Source of the DNA: Thermoplasmatota archaeon
GTDB taxonomy: Archaea; Thermoplasmatota; Thermoplasmata; Halarchaeoplasmatales; Halarchaeoplasmataceae
Direction: 5' to 3'
DNA length: 32,878 nucleotides
Assembly (NCBI GenBank): GCA_018334835.1
Contig: JAGXLF010000001.1
Span: 1 to 32,878, forward strand
The notes under the pieces are model-generated. The model was given only the letters and a program-made list of their open reading frames with translations, made no database searches and was not told where the DNA came from. Shown here in pieces: positions 16,256-25,072 of this stretch (position 1 is its first letter; each line of letters begins with the position of its first letter). The translations under genes were made by a program, and so were the position numbers.

Positions 16256-16792
16256 TTAAATTTTTTCATCCAAGAATTTTTCAGCTTTGTATAATGCGAT
16301 GGCGGTATGTGGATGGGTGATATCATTCTTTTTCAACATTTCGTAGGCCCTCTCCACTGAGATTTTTATCACCTCTATATCCTCTCCTTCGTCGTGATTT
16401 ATTTTTCCTCCTTCTTCAGCATCTCCCCAAAAAAGATGAGTTTTTTGGTCATTCAAACTTGCAATAGGATGATACTCACACAATTTTTTACAACTTTTGA
16501 GAACATATCCCGTTTCCTCTTCAAGTTCTCTCTCAGCCGCATCCTCCGGCTTTTCACCTTCTTCTATAAAACCAGCGGGAAGTTCTATAATCTTTTTGTC
16601 AATAGGATGCCTGTAATTTTTGATCAAAACCAACTCATCGCCGATCAGAGGTAAAACACCCGCAAAATCTGGTAGATCCAAAATCGTATAGATTTTCTCA
16701 GTTCCATCTGGAAGGACTACGTCCTCCTCTTTCAATGTAAAAAAAGTGGATTCCGCAATCTTTCGAGTATCTTTCTTTTCCCATCGAGGCAT
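16256..16792 (-). CDS. Nudix hydrolase, ADP-ribose pyrophosphatase-like
   Basis: A 178-residue soluble enzyme that would cleave ADP-ribose or a related nucleoside diphosphate sugar to AMP plus a sugar phosphate, using Mg2+. The Nudix box is complete, from G74 through REL-EEETGY: GX5EX7REUXEE with the catalytic glutamates present. KNYRHPIDKKIIELPAGFIE just before it is typical of the ADPRase subfamily. I chose the ATG at 16792; an in-frame GTG at 16798 would add two residues, and neither has a ribosome binding site. It begins 33 bases after the upstream GDT1-type transporter gene on the same strand, so it may be co-transcribed. Substrate choice within Nudix families is not certain from sequence. 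Confidence 0.9.
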   Translation of the reverse strand: MPRWEKKDTRKIAESTFFTLKEEDVVLPDGTEKIYTILDLPDFAGVLPLIGDELVLIKNYRHPIDKKIIELPAGFIEEGEKPEDAAERELEEETGYVLKSCKKLCEYHPIASLNDQKTHLFWGDAEEGGKINHDEGEDIEVIKISVERAYEMLKKNDITHPHTAIALYKAEKFLDEKI

Positions 16793-16825
16793 ATTCACAC
16801 AAAAGCGATAGGACCTATTTTTTTA

Positions 16826-17401
16826 TTACCCAAAGAATAGGACTTCGAGAAGAAAAATGACTCCCAAGATAAGGAAAATACTGCCGGCGATCATATCTAT
16901 CTTTTTGCTCTCTATAAATTCTCCAATTTTAGACCCTAAAAGAACGCCTATAGCTATGATAGTTCCCATGCCGATTAGAGCACCTATCAGAACAAATAAA
17001 GGTGAACTGTACCGCGCGACCAATGCTACGATAAGGAGCTGTGTTTTGTCACCCATCTCCGCAAAGATGGAAAGTAAAAAAGAGCTCGTGAAAACACCAC
17101 CTCTTCTTTCTGCTAACTCTATCTTTTCTTCATCCTGAAAAAAAAGAGTATTTATCCCAAAGAAGATGAAAAGTATAGATGCGATCATCTTGACGTAAAT
17201 TAAAGGTATTAGTTGAAAGACTATAGCTCCAACAGCTACGGCTAGTATAGTAATGACTGCTATTCCCGAAAAGACACCTAAAAAAACGCTCCTGTTTTCA
17301 TATTTTGAAGCTAGAGATATTGTAATCAGTTGGCTTTTATCTCCTAGTTCCGCCACGAACACGGATGAAAATGTAATCGCGATTATAAACAACCAAATCA
17401 T
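16826..17401 (-). CDS. GDT1/UPF0016 (TMEM165) family cation transporter
   Basis: A 191-residue membrane protein with six predicted helices in two homologous halves. Each half carries the family signature E-x-G-D-[KR]-[TS]: ELGDKS at 18-23 and EMGDKT at 115-120, which form the cation site. Relatives in yeast, plants and cyanobacteria move Ca2+ or Mn2+ against H+. The linker between halves (about 88-102) is short and charged. The ATG at 17401 is leaderless-looking, with TTTATATCTTTAAAT about 20-35 bp upstream. It is divergent from the DUF354 gene. With the Na+/Ca2+ exchanger near 901, the window encodes two unrelated divalent-cation exporters. Confidence 0.93.
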   Translation of the reverse strand: MIWLFIIAITFSSVFVAELGDKSQLITISLASKYENRSVFLGVFSGIAVITILAVAVGAIVFQLIPLIYVKMIASILFIFFGINTLFFQDEEKIELAERRGGVFTSSFLLSIFAEMGDKTQLLIVALVARYSSPLFVLIGALIGMGTIIAIGVLLGSKIGEFIESKKIDMIAGSIFLILGVIFLLEVLFFG

Positions 17402-17549
17402 CGAGACATCTTCTATTTAAAGATATAAATAGCTTTTGCCGATAGATTGGTTTTAAATAAGCAGAAAAACTTTCTATAAATAGTATCAAGCATTCGATTC
17501 ACATTAGGTTTATATCGGAAGAGGTTATAGATGAAAGAGGTGAAAAATC

Positions 17550-18584
17550 TTGAAAATTTCACCGTTAATTCTACAACCACATCATATGGATTTCTTCAAA
17601 AATCTGTTCCACGAGTTGAGAAAAGAAGGGCATACCGTGGGATGTTTGGTGAGAGGCGATAAGATCAATCGCCGTATTCTTTCAACATCTGATTTGAAAT
17701 ACAGTTTTTTTGGTAATGAACCCCGAGGTCATCTTCCTGGTTTCGTGACTACTACCCGGAACAAGATGTCTCTCGTCAGCAAACTACTCGTTTTTAAACC
17801 CGATCTCATATTGTCAGTCAATAGTCTTCCTCCTTCCCCTTTTAATTCGATATCTAGTATGAAATCCATAGTCTTCTTAGATACCAAGCTCAGAAAAAAA
17901 GATGAAAGAAATTTATTCAATTACGCTGACAAGATAGTGACACCTGATTGTTATCCCTTCGATGTACCGACTAAAAAACATCTTTCTCACCCAAGTTATC
18001 ACTCTCTCGCGTATCTTCATCCGAATAGGTTCAAACCTGATCATCAGGTATTAGAGAAACTTTCTATTGCTAAGAAAGATTATGTCTTCGTGAGCTTTGC
18101 AAGGAAGGATAGGTTCGATCATAAGGATAATAATTTACTTCAGAGGAGAGAAAAGATAGACATCGTTAGAAAATTGGAGGAGCATTGTGAAGTTGTAGTC
18201 GATGGAAGGGGTTCTGTCCCTAGACCTTTGAATGAGTGTGTCCCATCGATCTCTCTTGATGAGTATAATCATCTTTTGGCTGATGCTAAATTGGCGGTGG
18301 GCGACGATCCTATAATATCTTCTGAAGCGGGAGTCTTAGGAGTTCCTTGGATTTTCATATCCAACTCTACAGACCCAACTCTAGAAGAGCAGGAGATCCA
18401 ATATGAGATAGGGAGTAGGGTACCCAATATTGAGGAGGCAGAAAAACTTGCAGAGATGATATTGACTGAAGAGATCGAGCCGGACATCGAACAGGCCCGA
18501 AAAAGAATATTGACAGACAAGATTGATTTAACGAAAGGTATGATGAAGATTGTAGAAGTTTATGACCGAACACTTGAAAGATGA
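17550..18584 (+). CDS. DUF354-family protein (GT-B glycosyltransferase-like)
   Basis: A 344-residue soluble protein matching DUF354. It opens with a Rossmann-type strand and helix (LQPHHMDFFKNLFHELRKEGHTVGCLVR). It continues with KPDLILSVNSLPPSP, IVFLDTK, ADKIVTPDCYPFD and YLHPNRFKPD, then a second Rossmann half with YVFVSFARKD and the GDDPIISSEAGVLGVPWIFIS segment. That last part resembles the UDP-sugar site of GT-B enzymes such as UDP-GlcNAc 2-epimerase. The family is widespread in archaea and poorly characterised; a role in surface glycans is plausible. Translation starts at TTG with GAGGTG about seven bases upstream. The end overlaps the methyltransferase frame by 23 bases if that gene starts at its first ATG. 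Confidence 0.8.
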   Translation: MKISPLILQPHHMDFFKNLFHELRKEGHTVGCLVRGDKINRRILSTSDLKYSFFGNEPRGHLPGFVTTTRNKMSLVSKLLVFKPDLILSVNSLPPSPFNSISSMKSIVFLDTKLRKKDERNLFNYADKIVTPDCYPFDVPTKKHLSHPSYHSLAYLHPNRFKPDHQVLEKLSIAKKDYVFVSFARKDRFDHKDNNLLQRREKIDIVRKLEEHCEVVVDGRGSVPRPLNECVPSISLDEYNHLLADAKLAVGDDPIISSEAGVLGVPWIFISNSTDPTLEEQEIQYEIGSRVPNIEEAEKLAEMILTEEIEPDIEQARKRILTDKIDLTKGMMKIVEVYDRTLER

Positions 18585-19371
18585 ATTAAAATCATTCAAA
18601 GCTGGAAGTGGTTGGTTAAATATGGGTAGATGGTTCGAAGATGAATCCTTCTGGGAAGAGTTTAAACAGATTTTGTTTTCGGAGGAGAGGATAAAGAAGA
18701 CGCCATATCAGGTCGATAGATTTATCGAACTTCTTGATTTGAAAAGAGGGGATAAAATCTTAGACCAATGCAGTGGGATAGGCCGCCATTCTCTAGAGTT
18801 AGCTAGAAGGGGATACGAAGTGACCGGTGTAGATATCACTGGAAAATATTTAAAGGAGGCAAGAGAAAAAGCTGAAAATGAAGGATTGAATATAGAGTTC
18901 GTTCAGGCAGACATTAGAGACTTCAAAAGAGATAATTTTTATGATGCATGTATCAATTTTTATACGTCCTTTGGATACTCTGAAGATGAGGATGAAAATA
19001 TCAAGGCTATCGAAAACGTTCACTCTTCTTTAAAACCAAAGGGAAAGTTTTTGTTAGATGTGATGGGAAAAGAGGTATTAGATGAGATATACACCGATGA
19101 GGATCTATGGAGATTGGACGACGGATATTTTCTAGAAAAGAGAAAGATCAGGGATGATCTCGACATGCTGGAGAGCAAATGGAAATTTATAAAAGATAAC
19201 GGCGAAGTCAAAGAACACAAATTTATGTACAAACTTTATACTGAGGAAGAGATCAGAAAACTTTTGAAAGAGGTGGGCTTTGAAGAAATAAATATTTACG
19301 GAGACCTTGACGGCTCTAGATATGGTAAACAGGCAAGTAGATTGATAGCAGTCGCCCAGAAGCAAATCTAG
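18562..19371 (+). CDS. Class I SAM-dependent methyltransferase
   Basis: A 269-residue enzyme of unknown substrate. Motif I is KILDQCSGIGRHSLELARRGYE (split here only for description: D-x-x-x-G-x-G), motif II VTGVDIT, then EFVQADIRDF and the post-I/III segments DACINFYTSFGYS and LKPKGKFLLDVMG. The C-terminal half (MYKLYTEEEIRKLLKEVGFEE) is the usual substrate-binding lid. An in-frame ATG at 18622 (MGRWFEDES) would shorten it to 249 residues and remove the 23-base overlap with the DUF354 gene; the N-terminal 20 residues are not clearly part of the fold. It is co-oriented with DUF354, so both may act on one pathway. Confidence 0.85.
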   Translation: MTEHLKDELKSFKAGSGWLNMGRWFEDESFWEEFKQILFSEERIKKTPYQVDRFIELLDLKRGDKILDQCSGIGRHSLELARRGYEVTGVDITGKYLKEAREKAENEGLNIEFVQADIRDFKRDNFYDACINFYTSFGYSEDEDENIKAIENVHSSLKPKGKFLLDVMGKEVLDEIYTDEDLWRLDDGYFLEKRKIRDDLDMLESKWKFIKDNGEVKEHKFMYKLYTEEEIRKLLKEVGFEEINIYGDLDGSRYGKQASRLIAVAQKQI

Positions 19372-19401
19372 ATGTTGCATATTTTTTAAAGCCGAGATCA
19401 A

Positions 19402-19419
19402 GGGGGAAATATTATATCC
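19402..19419 (+). promoter_or_regulatory. Promoter of the molybdopterin operon
   Basis: A purine-rich BRE-like GGGGGAAAT is followed by a TATA-like ATTATATCC centred about 29 bp before the moaA ATG at 19444. No ribosome binding site precedes that ATG, so a leaderless transcript is expected. Confidence 0.5.
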
Positions 19420-19443
19420 TATATGCTTAGTTGAACATTTTGA

Positions 19444-20367
19444 ATGATAGACCCTTATGGAAGAGAGATAACGAATCTCCGCATTTCGCTCACGCAGGAT
19501 TGTAATCTGAGATGTTTTTATTGTCACCGTGAGGGAGAAGACCAAGCAATCGAGAATACAAGTCTAGAACTCGATGAAGTAAAACGACTATTAGAAACCG
19601 CGTCGGAACTTGGGGTGTACAAGGTGAAATACTCCGGTGGTGAGCCTTTGCTCCATCCTGAAATAGAGAACATCGTAGAATATTCCTCGAATTTGATGGA
19701 TGATGTCTCCTTGACCACCAACGGCGTTCTTCTCGGGCAGAAAGCAAACACGTTGTCTGAGGCGGGTCTAGACAGAGTGAACGTAAGTTTAGATGCCGAT
19801 AATCAACAAACCTACAAAAAAATAACTGACGAATCTAAACTCTATGAAGTCAAAAGAGGGATAAAAAGAGCTAATGAGGTTGGAATTTACCCTGTAAAGA
19901 TAAATATGCTGTTGATGAAAGGATTGAACGATGACTCTATCGAGGAAATGATAAACCTTGCTAGCGAAACAGGCTCAATCCTCCAGATTATAGAAATGAC
20001 CAGTAACGAGGAAGGGAAAAATAGGAGTTTCTACCAAAAATATCATATTTCTTTGAAAGAACTAGCTACTGAGCTTGGAAAAAGAGCCGTCAGAACAGAA
20101 ACTAGAAATATGCATGCTAGGAAAAAGTATTTTTTAGAAAATCCTGAAGTAGAAGTAGAACTAGTGAGGACTATGCATAATTCAAAGTTCTGTCAAAACT
20201 GTACTCGATTGAGAGTTACTTCAAAAGCAGAATTGAAACCGTGTTTGTTGAAAACCGATAATCATGTCCCGGTTAGAAAGACTATACAGAACGGTGGAAA
20301 CATAAAAGATAAGTTTATCGAAGCTATAGAGAGGAGAGAACCCTATTGGGGCGATGGAGATGGATGA
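19444..20367 (+). CDS. moaA: GTP 3',8-cyclase (radical SAM), molybdopterin step 1
   Basis: A 307-residue radical SAM enzyme that, with MoaC, converts GTP to cyclic pyranopterin monophosphate. The N-terminal cluster ligands are C20, C24 and C27 (CNLRCFYC). SGGEPLLHPE (64-73) is the SAM-binding region. The second 4Fe-4S cluster that binds GTP is held by C250, C253 and C267. CTRLRVT replaces the usual CNRLRLT. The C-terminal Gly-Gly of bacterial and human MoaA is absent; the tail is PYWGDGDG. The gene overlaps moaE by 14 bases, the first link in a chain of overlapping moa genes. Confidence 0.95.
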   Translation: MIDPYGREITNLRISLTQDCNLRCFYCHREGEDQAIENTSLELDEVKRLLETASELGVYKVKYSGGEPLLHPEIENIVEYSSNLMDDVSLTTNGVLLGQKANTLSEAGLDRVNVSLDADNQQTYKKITDESKLYEVKRGIKRANEVGIYPVKINMLLMKGLNDDSIEEMINLASETGSILQIIEMTSNEEGKNRSFYQKYHISLKELATELGKRAVRTETRNMHARKKYFLENPEVEVELVRTMHNSKFCQNCTRLRVTSKAELKPCLLKTDNHVPVRKTIQNGGNIKDKFIEAIERREPYWGDGDG

Positions 20368-20797
20368 AAAAAAAGCTATAGTGACAGAAGAAGATTTCGA
20401 GATCAGCGAATTGAAAGATCGGGTTATGTCCCGAAAGGATGGCGCAGTAGTTGTATTTAACGGGGTTGTGAGAGCAGATAATAACGGTGAAAAAGTCAAA
20501 AAGCTAGAGTTGCAAAGGTACGAAGGGATGACTGAGAGTGAATTAGAAAAGGTTAAAGAAGAGGCTATTAACAATTTTGAAATCACCGACCTTGTGATAG
20601 TTCATAGGCACGGTGAAATGGAAGTGGGAGATAATATTGTCGGGATAGTTGCTAGTGCCCCTCACCGAACAGAGGCGTTCGAGGCCTGTAAATATTCAAT
20701 TGACAGGATAAAGGAAAAAGTCCCACTTTGGAAAAGAGAAACCACAGAAAGTGGAGAATCTCGATGGCTGGACAGACAGGGTGAAGAAAAGAGGTGA
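20354..20797 (+). CDS. moaE: Molybdopterin synthase catalytic (large) subunit
   Basis: A 147-residue protein that, with a thiocarboxylated MoaD, inserts two sulfurs into cyclic pyranopterin monophosphate to form molybdopterin. Family segments are GAVVVFNGVVRADNNG (about 30-45), IVHRHGEMEVGDNIVGI and APHRTEAFEACKYSIDRIKEKVPLWKRE. The lysine in PLWKRE matches the catalytic lysine of the family. The first ATG (20354) overlaps moaA by 14 bases; a second ATG at 20360 is possible. Its stop overlaps the GTG of moaC (GTGA). No MoaD gene is adjacent, so the partner must be encoded elsewhere. Confidence 0.95.
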   Translation: MEMDEKKAIVTEEDFEISELKDRVMSRKDGAVVVFNGVVRADNNGEKVKKLELQRYEGMTESELEKVKEEAINNFEITDLVIVHRHGEMEVGDNIVGIVASAPHRTEAFEACKYSIDRIKEKVPLWKRETTESGESRWLDRQGEEKR

Positions 20798-21249
20798 ATG
20801 AAGTGGGAATGGTTGATATAGGTGGTAAGAAAAAGGTTACTAGACTCGCGAAAGCTAGGGGTATAATCGAACTCACTGATGATAGTATAGAAGCTATCCA
20901 AAAAGGCGAGGTTAAAAAAGGAGACGTCTTCCAGGTAGCGGAGATATCTGCGATTCAGGCAGTTAAAAAAACTCCTGAATCCATCCCTCATTGTCATCCG
21001 ATTCCTATAGAAGGCATCGAGGTATCGTCTGAAATAAATGATAACGTTATCGAGGTGGAATGTGAAGTTAAGGCGGTTTATAAAACAGGGGTGGAGATGG
21101 AAGCTCTTGCAGGGGTCAATGCCGCGCTATTGACCATCTGGGATATGGTAAAGTACTTGGAAAAGGATCAAGACGGCCAATATCCCAAAACCCGTATTAA
21201 AAACATTTCTATTTTGAATAAAAAGAAGGTGGATAATGATGGGCCATGA
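20794..21249 (+). CDS. moaC: Cyclic pyranopterin monophosphate synthase
   Basis: A 151-residue hexamer-forming enzyme completing the MoaA reaction. Hallmarks are MVDIGGKKKVTRLAKARG at the N-terminus, IPHCHPIPIEGIEV with the active-site histidines, and YKTGVEMEALAGVNAALLTIWDMVK, followed by the active-site region lysines (YLEKD). The C-terminus YPKTRIKNISIL is the archaeal form. The start is taken as the GTG within GTGA shared with moaE; the ATG at 20809 is an alternative, since the conserved part begins there. It overlaps moaB by 14 bases. Confidence 0.96.
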   Translation: MNEVGMVDIGGKKKVTRLAKARGIIELTDDSIEAIQKGEVKKGDVFQVAEISAIQAVKKTPESIPHCHPIPIEGIEVSSEINDNVIEVECEVKAVYKTGVEMEALAGVNAALLTIWDMVKYLEKDQDGQYPKTRIKNISILNKKKVDNDGP

Positions 21250-21730
21250 AGAACACAAACACAATGCTCCAGATCATGTGAGATGTGGTGTCATAACAGT
21301 TAGTGATACGCGAATTGTGGATAACGATGAATCCGGAAAAAAGATCCGAGAGATGTTGATGGAAGAGAAACATGAGATAGTCGGATACGAAATAGTTAAA
21401 GATGATCCCGAGGAGATAAAAAGTGTTATCGAATCGATCGATGCTGAGGTCTATATACTGAACGGAGGAACGGGGATCAGTAGCAGGGATGTGACCCCCG
21501 ATGTTCTCAAAGAGATTCTAGATAAAGAACTCCCTGGGTTCGGCGAGGCATTTAGAAATTTTAGTTTCCAAGAAATAGGTTCTGCTTCGATATTGAGCAG
21601 AGCTCTAGCCGGTATTTCTGATAAAGAGATTTATTTCGCTTTACCGGGTTCCACATCTGCAGTCGAACTTGCCATGGAGGAACTTATCTTACCTGAGATA
21701 GGCCATATGGTTTACGAGGTGAACAAGTGA
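21236..21730 (+). CDS. moaB: MoaB/Mog-family molybdopterin adenylyltransferase-like protein
   Basis: A 164-residue protein of the MoaB/Mog family. These proteins bind molybdopterin and, in archaea, probably adenylate it before metal insertion. Diagnostic segments are RCGVITVSDTR (about 16-26), YILNGGTGISSRDVTPDVL (about 78-96), LPGFGEAFR, SILSRALAGI and FALPGSTSAVELAMEELILPEI. The histidine-rich N-terminus (HEEHKHNAPDH) is outside the fold. Length is normal. It overlaps moaC by 14 bases and moeA by a few, so the products are probably made in fixed proportion. Confidence 0.95.
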   Translation: MMGHEEHKHNAPDHVRCGVITVSDTRIVDNDESGKKIREMLMEEKHEIVGYEIVKDDPEEIKSVIESIDAEVYILNGGTGISSRDVTPDVLKEILDKELPGFGEAFRNFSFQEIGSASILSRALAGISDKEIYFALPGSTSAVELAMEELILPEIGHMVYEVNK

Positions 21731-22947
21731 TGGAGAAACAGCGTCCCTTCGGTGAGCTAGTACCTTATGATGAAGCTTTATCCTCTCTTTTGAAAGAAGT
21801 GGAGCCGGTAGATAGAAAGGAGACGATATATCTTGATGACGCCTTCGAGAGAGTTTTAGCAAATGATGTAGAAAGCGATATGTTTGTTCCTCCTTTTGAT
21901 AGAGCGGCCATGGATGGTTTTGCTGTAAAAGCTAAAGACACTTTTGATGCCGGTAAATTCGATCCGGTCGATATGAAAAACGTAGACAAACTTCACGCCG
22001 GAGATTCACCCGAAAAAGCCTTGAAGAAGGGAGAATGCATCCAGATAGCCACTGGTGCCCCGATGCCGGAAGGAGCTGATGCGGTCGTTAAGGTTGAGGT
22101 GACCGAGAAGGAGAACGACCTAGTGAACATATATCAGCCAGTTCATCCGGGCGAGAACGTTTCACCAAAAGGAGAAGATATCGAAAAGGATGAGACAGTT
22201 TTGAAAAATGGTCTATTTCTTACTTCATCGAGAATCGGTGCTCTAGCGGCTATGGGAAAAGAAAAAGTAGGAGTGTACGAAAAACCGAAGATAGGTATTA
22301 TACCTACAGGGGACGAAGTGGTGCCGATCGACGGAGAATTAGGTCCGGGTCAGATTTACGACGTGAACTCTCATACCCTTACCTGCGTGGTAAATAAAAA
22401 TGGGTGCAGACCTTTTAGTGAGGAAGTGGTTCACGATTCTATTGAAGGTCTGAAAGAAGGCATCAGGAGGGAGACAGGGGAAATGGAAATGGTAATTTTC
22501 TCTGGAGGTAGTTCTGTGGGGGATAAGGACATCCTTATCGATGCTTTAGATTCGATCGGCGAGGTTATCTTTCATGGCGTAAAACTAAAACCCGGAAAAC
22601 CCACCTTGTTCGGTAAAGTCGAAGGTACTCCTGTTCTGGGTATGCCTGGATATCCCACCTCATGTTTAAATACAGCTCAACAATTGATCAAACCTGTATT
22701 GAGAAAGTTATCAAGGCTGCCTGAACCCTCTGAAAGACATACTAAAGCGGTACTTCAAAAGAGAATAACGTCTTCACTCGGGCGACAGCAGTACATGACC
22801 ATAAAACTTGAGGATGGAATGGCTCACCCCGTATACAAACAATCGGGTGCGATAACTAGCATGGCTAAAGCTGATGGTTATTTTGAAATACCAGAAAACG
22901 TTGAACTGGTAGAAAAAGGAGATAAGATCACGGTCACTTTGTTCTAA
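21727..22947 (+). CDS. moeA: Molybdopterin molybdenumtransferase
   Basis: A 406-residue enzyme inserting molybdate (or tungstate) into adenylated molybdopterin. The four-domain MoeA layout is visible: an N-terminal segment, FDRAAMDGFAVKA (about 58-70) and IATGAPMPEGADAVV in the domain II/I region. Then comes the MPT-binding domain with IGIIPTGDEVVPIDG, DVNSHTL, IFSGGSSVGDKDIL, VKLKPGKPTLFG and LGMPGYPTSCLN, and finally a C-terminal beta-barrel (about 335-406). The start may be the GTG at 21727 or the adjacent ATG at 21730 (TGATG with the moaB stop). It is the last gene of the operon and ends eight bases from the stop of the convergent PINA gene. Confidence 0.95.
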   Translation: MMEKQRPFGELVPYDEALSSLLKEVEPVDRKETIYLDDAFERVLANDVESDMFVPPFDRAAMDGFAVKAKDTFDAGKFDPVDMKNVDKLHAGDSPEKALKKGECIQIATGAPMPEGADAVVKVEVTEKENDLVNIYQPVHPGENVSPKGEDIEKDETVLKNGLFLTSSRIGALAAMGKEKVGVYEKPKIGIIPTGDEVVPIDGELGPGQIYDVNSHTLTCVVNKNGCRPFSEEVVHDSIEGLKEGIRRETGEMEMVIFSGGSSVGDKDILIDALDSIGEVIFHGVKLKPGKPTLFGKVEGTPVLGMPGYPTSCLNTAQQLIKPVLRKLSRLPEPSERHTKAVLQKRITSSLGRQQYMTIKLEDGMAHPVYKQSGAITSMAKADGYFEIPENVELVEKGDKITVTLF

Positions 22948-22955
22948 CTGGCACT

Positions 22956-24797
22956 TCAATCTACTATTTTGACATCTTTTCCCCGGTTTACATCTTTTAT
23001 CAGTTGTTGTGCCACTCTCGTTCCTTTTCTTATCTTTATAGAACCGTCTTGCCCTACGGTCACTGTGGAGAGATATTCATTTCCTGAGAAGAGGTCTACT
23101 GTTTTTCCGACTCTCTCTCTGCCCGCTTCGATAATCACTTTTTCTTTCTCAATTAAAACATCTACACTTTCTCCCCCTGTCTTGTTTTCTACCACTTTTC
23201 CTCGTTCTCCTCTATCTTTCAAGGGTTGTACGTCTATCTTCAAACCCAGATGATCCTCTATCCTTGAGATATTTTTTCCGTTTTTGCCGAGGAGTCTTGG
23301 TATCTCACTATCGGGGACATAAACAGTCACTCTATCAGAACCAGAAACCTCGACCTCTGTTCTTCCACTGACGTATCTGTTGATCTCTCTCTTGATTTCT
23401 TTCTCTGCTATTTCGTGGACTGGTTTACTTCTCTCTTTTCCCTCCACCGGCATAACGACCACCTGTTCTCCGTAGGAGTATACTTCATATTCCGTAACAC
23501 CCGATTCAAAATCTCTCACCTCTATAACAGGTCTAGCAAGGTCCTCTTCAACCATGCCTTCAGGTACCTTTACGGTATAAGTTATATCATAAACCTTTCT
23601 GATCTGGGCTTCCTCCACAAAAACTATCGTGTCAACGACCTGAGGTACCATACCGAGTTCGATCCTGCCTATCAATCTCTGTAGCGCATCTATAGCTCGG
23701 TTGGCATGAGTGACGCCTATCATGCCTACCCCTGCTAATCTCATATCTGCAAACACTTTGAAGTGAGGAGTTTTTCGAACCTCATCGTAGATAGTATAAT
23801 CTGGTCTTACAAGAAGTAGTATATCGGCTGTATTTTCCATCTTACCGTCTAATCCGCTGTATTGGGTTATATCGTCCCCTACTTGAAGATCTCTTGGGTC
23901 TTCCATAGTCTTGACAGTAAATTCCTTATCCTTCAGATATTCTGCGATAGCCTGTGCTAGAGTGCTCTTGCCGGCTCCAGGTGAGCCGGCAAGTAGAACG
24001 CCCCTTTGTCTTTCCGATAATCTACCCTTTAATTCTTCTGACATCCTATAATCTTCTAAAGAAACTTTCGCTACGGGTCTAACCGCCGTTATCTCGAATC
24101 CGTCAGAGAAAGGAGGTCGAGAGATGACGATACGGATGTCTTCGAGTTGAACCACCGTAGCTCCTCCCTTGTCCACTTCGATGAACCCATCTGATGATCT
24201 TTTAGCGTTCTCTATTATGTTACGGGCCAAGTCCTGAAGATCTTTTTCGGTCAAAACTTCTTCCCCAATCACTTCCGTTCTGATGTCCCCTGGTATGCCT
24301 TTTTTTGCCTTTGGTTTGATTCCCTTTCTTAGATGGATCGACATCACGTCTTCGTCGAAATAATCTACGATCTCGTTTTTGTGCTCTTCCTCTTTTATTT
24401 CAGGTTCTAAATATTCTATCTTGCACCCTTTTGCTCTCCCTACTTCAGCCTGGACGATATCACTAGTTAATAGGATGGCGTTTTCCTCCATCGCAATCGA
24501 TCTTATCATCGAGTCGATCTCGCCGCTTGAGGCCAATTCTTGATCTCTCGCCCCCGGTCTTTTTCCTTTGAAAAAAAGATTTATTTCCCCTTCCTCGTCA
24601 AATTTTTTCAATTCTTGGATCTCTTCGAGACCGCTCATCCCGGTCTCCTGTCCTCTATTGGCTTGTGATTCGAGTTCAAATATGACCGCTTCAGGTATGA
24701 TTATATCTGCACCTCTGTACACACCGTCCTCTAACTTGCTTGTGATGCGGCCGTCGACGATAACGCTAGTGTCGGAAACGATCTTCATGTTTATCAT
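22956..24797 (-). CDS. PIN domain-containing ATPase with KH domain (PINA type)
   Basis: A 613-residue archaeal protein. Residues 1 to about 130 form a PIN nuclease-like domain (SDTSVIVDG at 8-16, PEAVIFELE at 35-43, [20 protein letters not shown]). Residues about 220-420 are a PilT/VirB11-type ATPase with Walker [10 protein letters not shown] at 271-279 and the [17 protein letters not shown] and [15 protein letters not shown] segments. Residues about 485-527 are a KH domain with [14 protein letters not shown], followed by a basic C-terminal region. The homologue PINA in Sulfolobus binds Holliday junctions and promotes branch migration with Hjm and Hjc, so DNA repair is the likely role. The start may be the ATG at 24797 or 24788. 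TATA-like GTATTTAAC lies about 20 bp upstream. Confidence 0.92.
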   Translation of the reverse strand: MINMKIVSDTSVIVDGRITSKLEDGVYRGADIIIPEAVIFELESQANRGQETGMSGLEEIQELKKFDEEGEINLFFKGKRPGARDQELASSGEIDSMIRSIAMEENAILLTSDIVQAEVGRAKGCKIEYLEPEIKEEEHKNEIVDYFDEDVMSIHLRKGIKPKAKKGIPGDIRTEVIGEEVLTEKDLQDLARNIIENAKRSSDGFIEVDKGGATVVQLEDIRIVISRPPFSDGFEITAVRPVAKVSLEDYRMSEELKGRLSERQRGVLLAGSPGAGKSTLAQAIAEYLKDKEFTVKTMEDPRDLQVGDDITQYSGLDGKMENTADILLLVRPDYTIYDEVRKTPHFKVFADMRLAGVGMIGVTHANRAIDALQRLIGRIELGMVPQVVDTIVFVEEAQIRKVYDITYTVKVPEGMVEEDLARPVIEVRDFESGVTEYEVYSYGEQVVVMPVEGKERSKPVHEIAEKEIKREINRYVSGRTEVEVSGSDRVTVYVPDSEIPRLLGKNGKNISRIEDHLGLKIDVQPLKDRGERGKVVENKTGGESVDVLIEKEKVIIEAGRERVGKTVDLFSGNEYLSTVTVGQDGSIKIRKGTRVAQQLIKDVNRGKDVKIVD

Positions 24798-24990
24798 TCA
24801 ATAAACCTTTCGTTAAATACTTTTGCTCATCACTTCTCGATCATTAAGTAACTTAAAACATCAACGGCATTCCTATATCGGCTCATATCTGTAGATAGAC
24901 TCTTGGTATTTTACCTTTCTAAATTGTCAGACGATCGAGACATTCAAGGCTGAAAACACCCTATTTTGACCCGATATAGCCTGGATATTA

Positions 24991-25010
24991 GGGAAATATA
25001 TTTATATTAA
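24991..25010 (+). promoter_or_regulatory. Strong promoter of the 73-residue protein gene
   Basis: GGGAAATATATTTATATTAA contains a purine-rich BRE-like start and a good TATA box. A transcript beginning about 25 bp downstream would carry a leader of some 40-45 nt holding the hairpin at 25028-25051 and the ribosome binding site. Confidence 0.6.
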
Positions 25011-25027
25011 TAGTCTATTAAGGGTCT

Positions 25028-25051
25028 GGGAGAAGGGTATGACGCTCTCCC
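25028..25051 (+). promoter_or_regulatory. Leader hairpin upstream of the 73-residue protein gene
   Basis: GGGAGA (25028-25033) pairs with TCTCCC (25046-25051) around a 12-nt loop. It lies between the presumed transcription start and GGAGG at 25061-25065. It may stabilise the mRNA or regulate translation; neither is shown. Confidence 0.45.
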
Positions 25052-25072
25052 TCGAAATAAGGAGGAAAAAAT

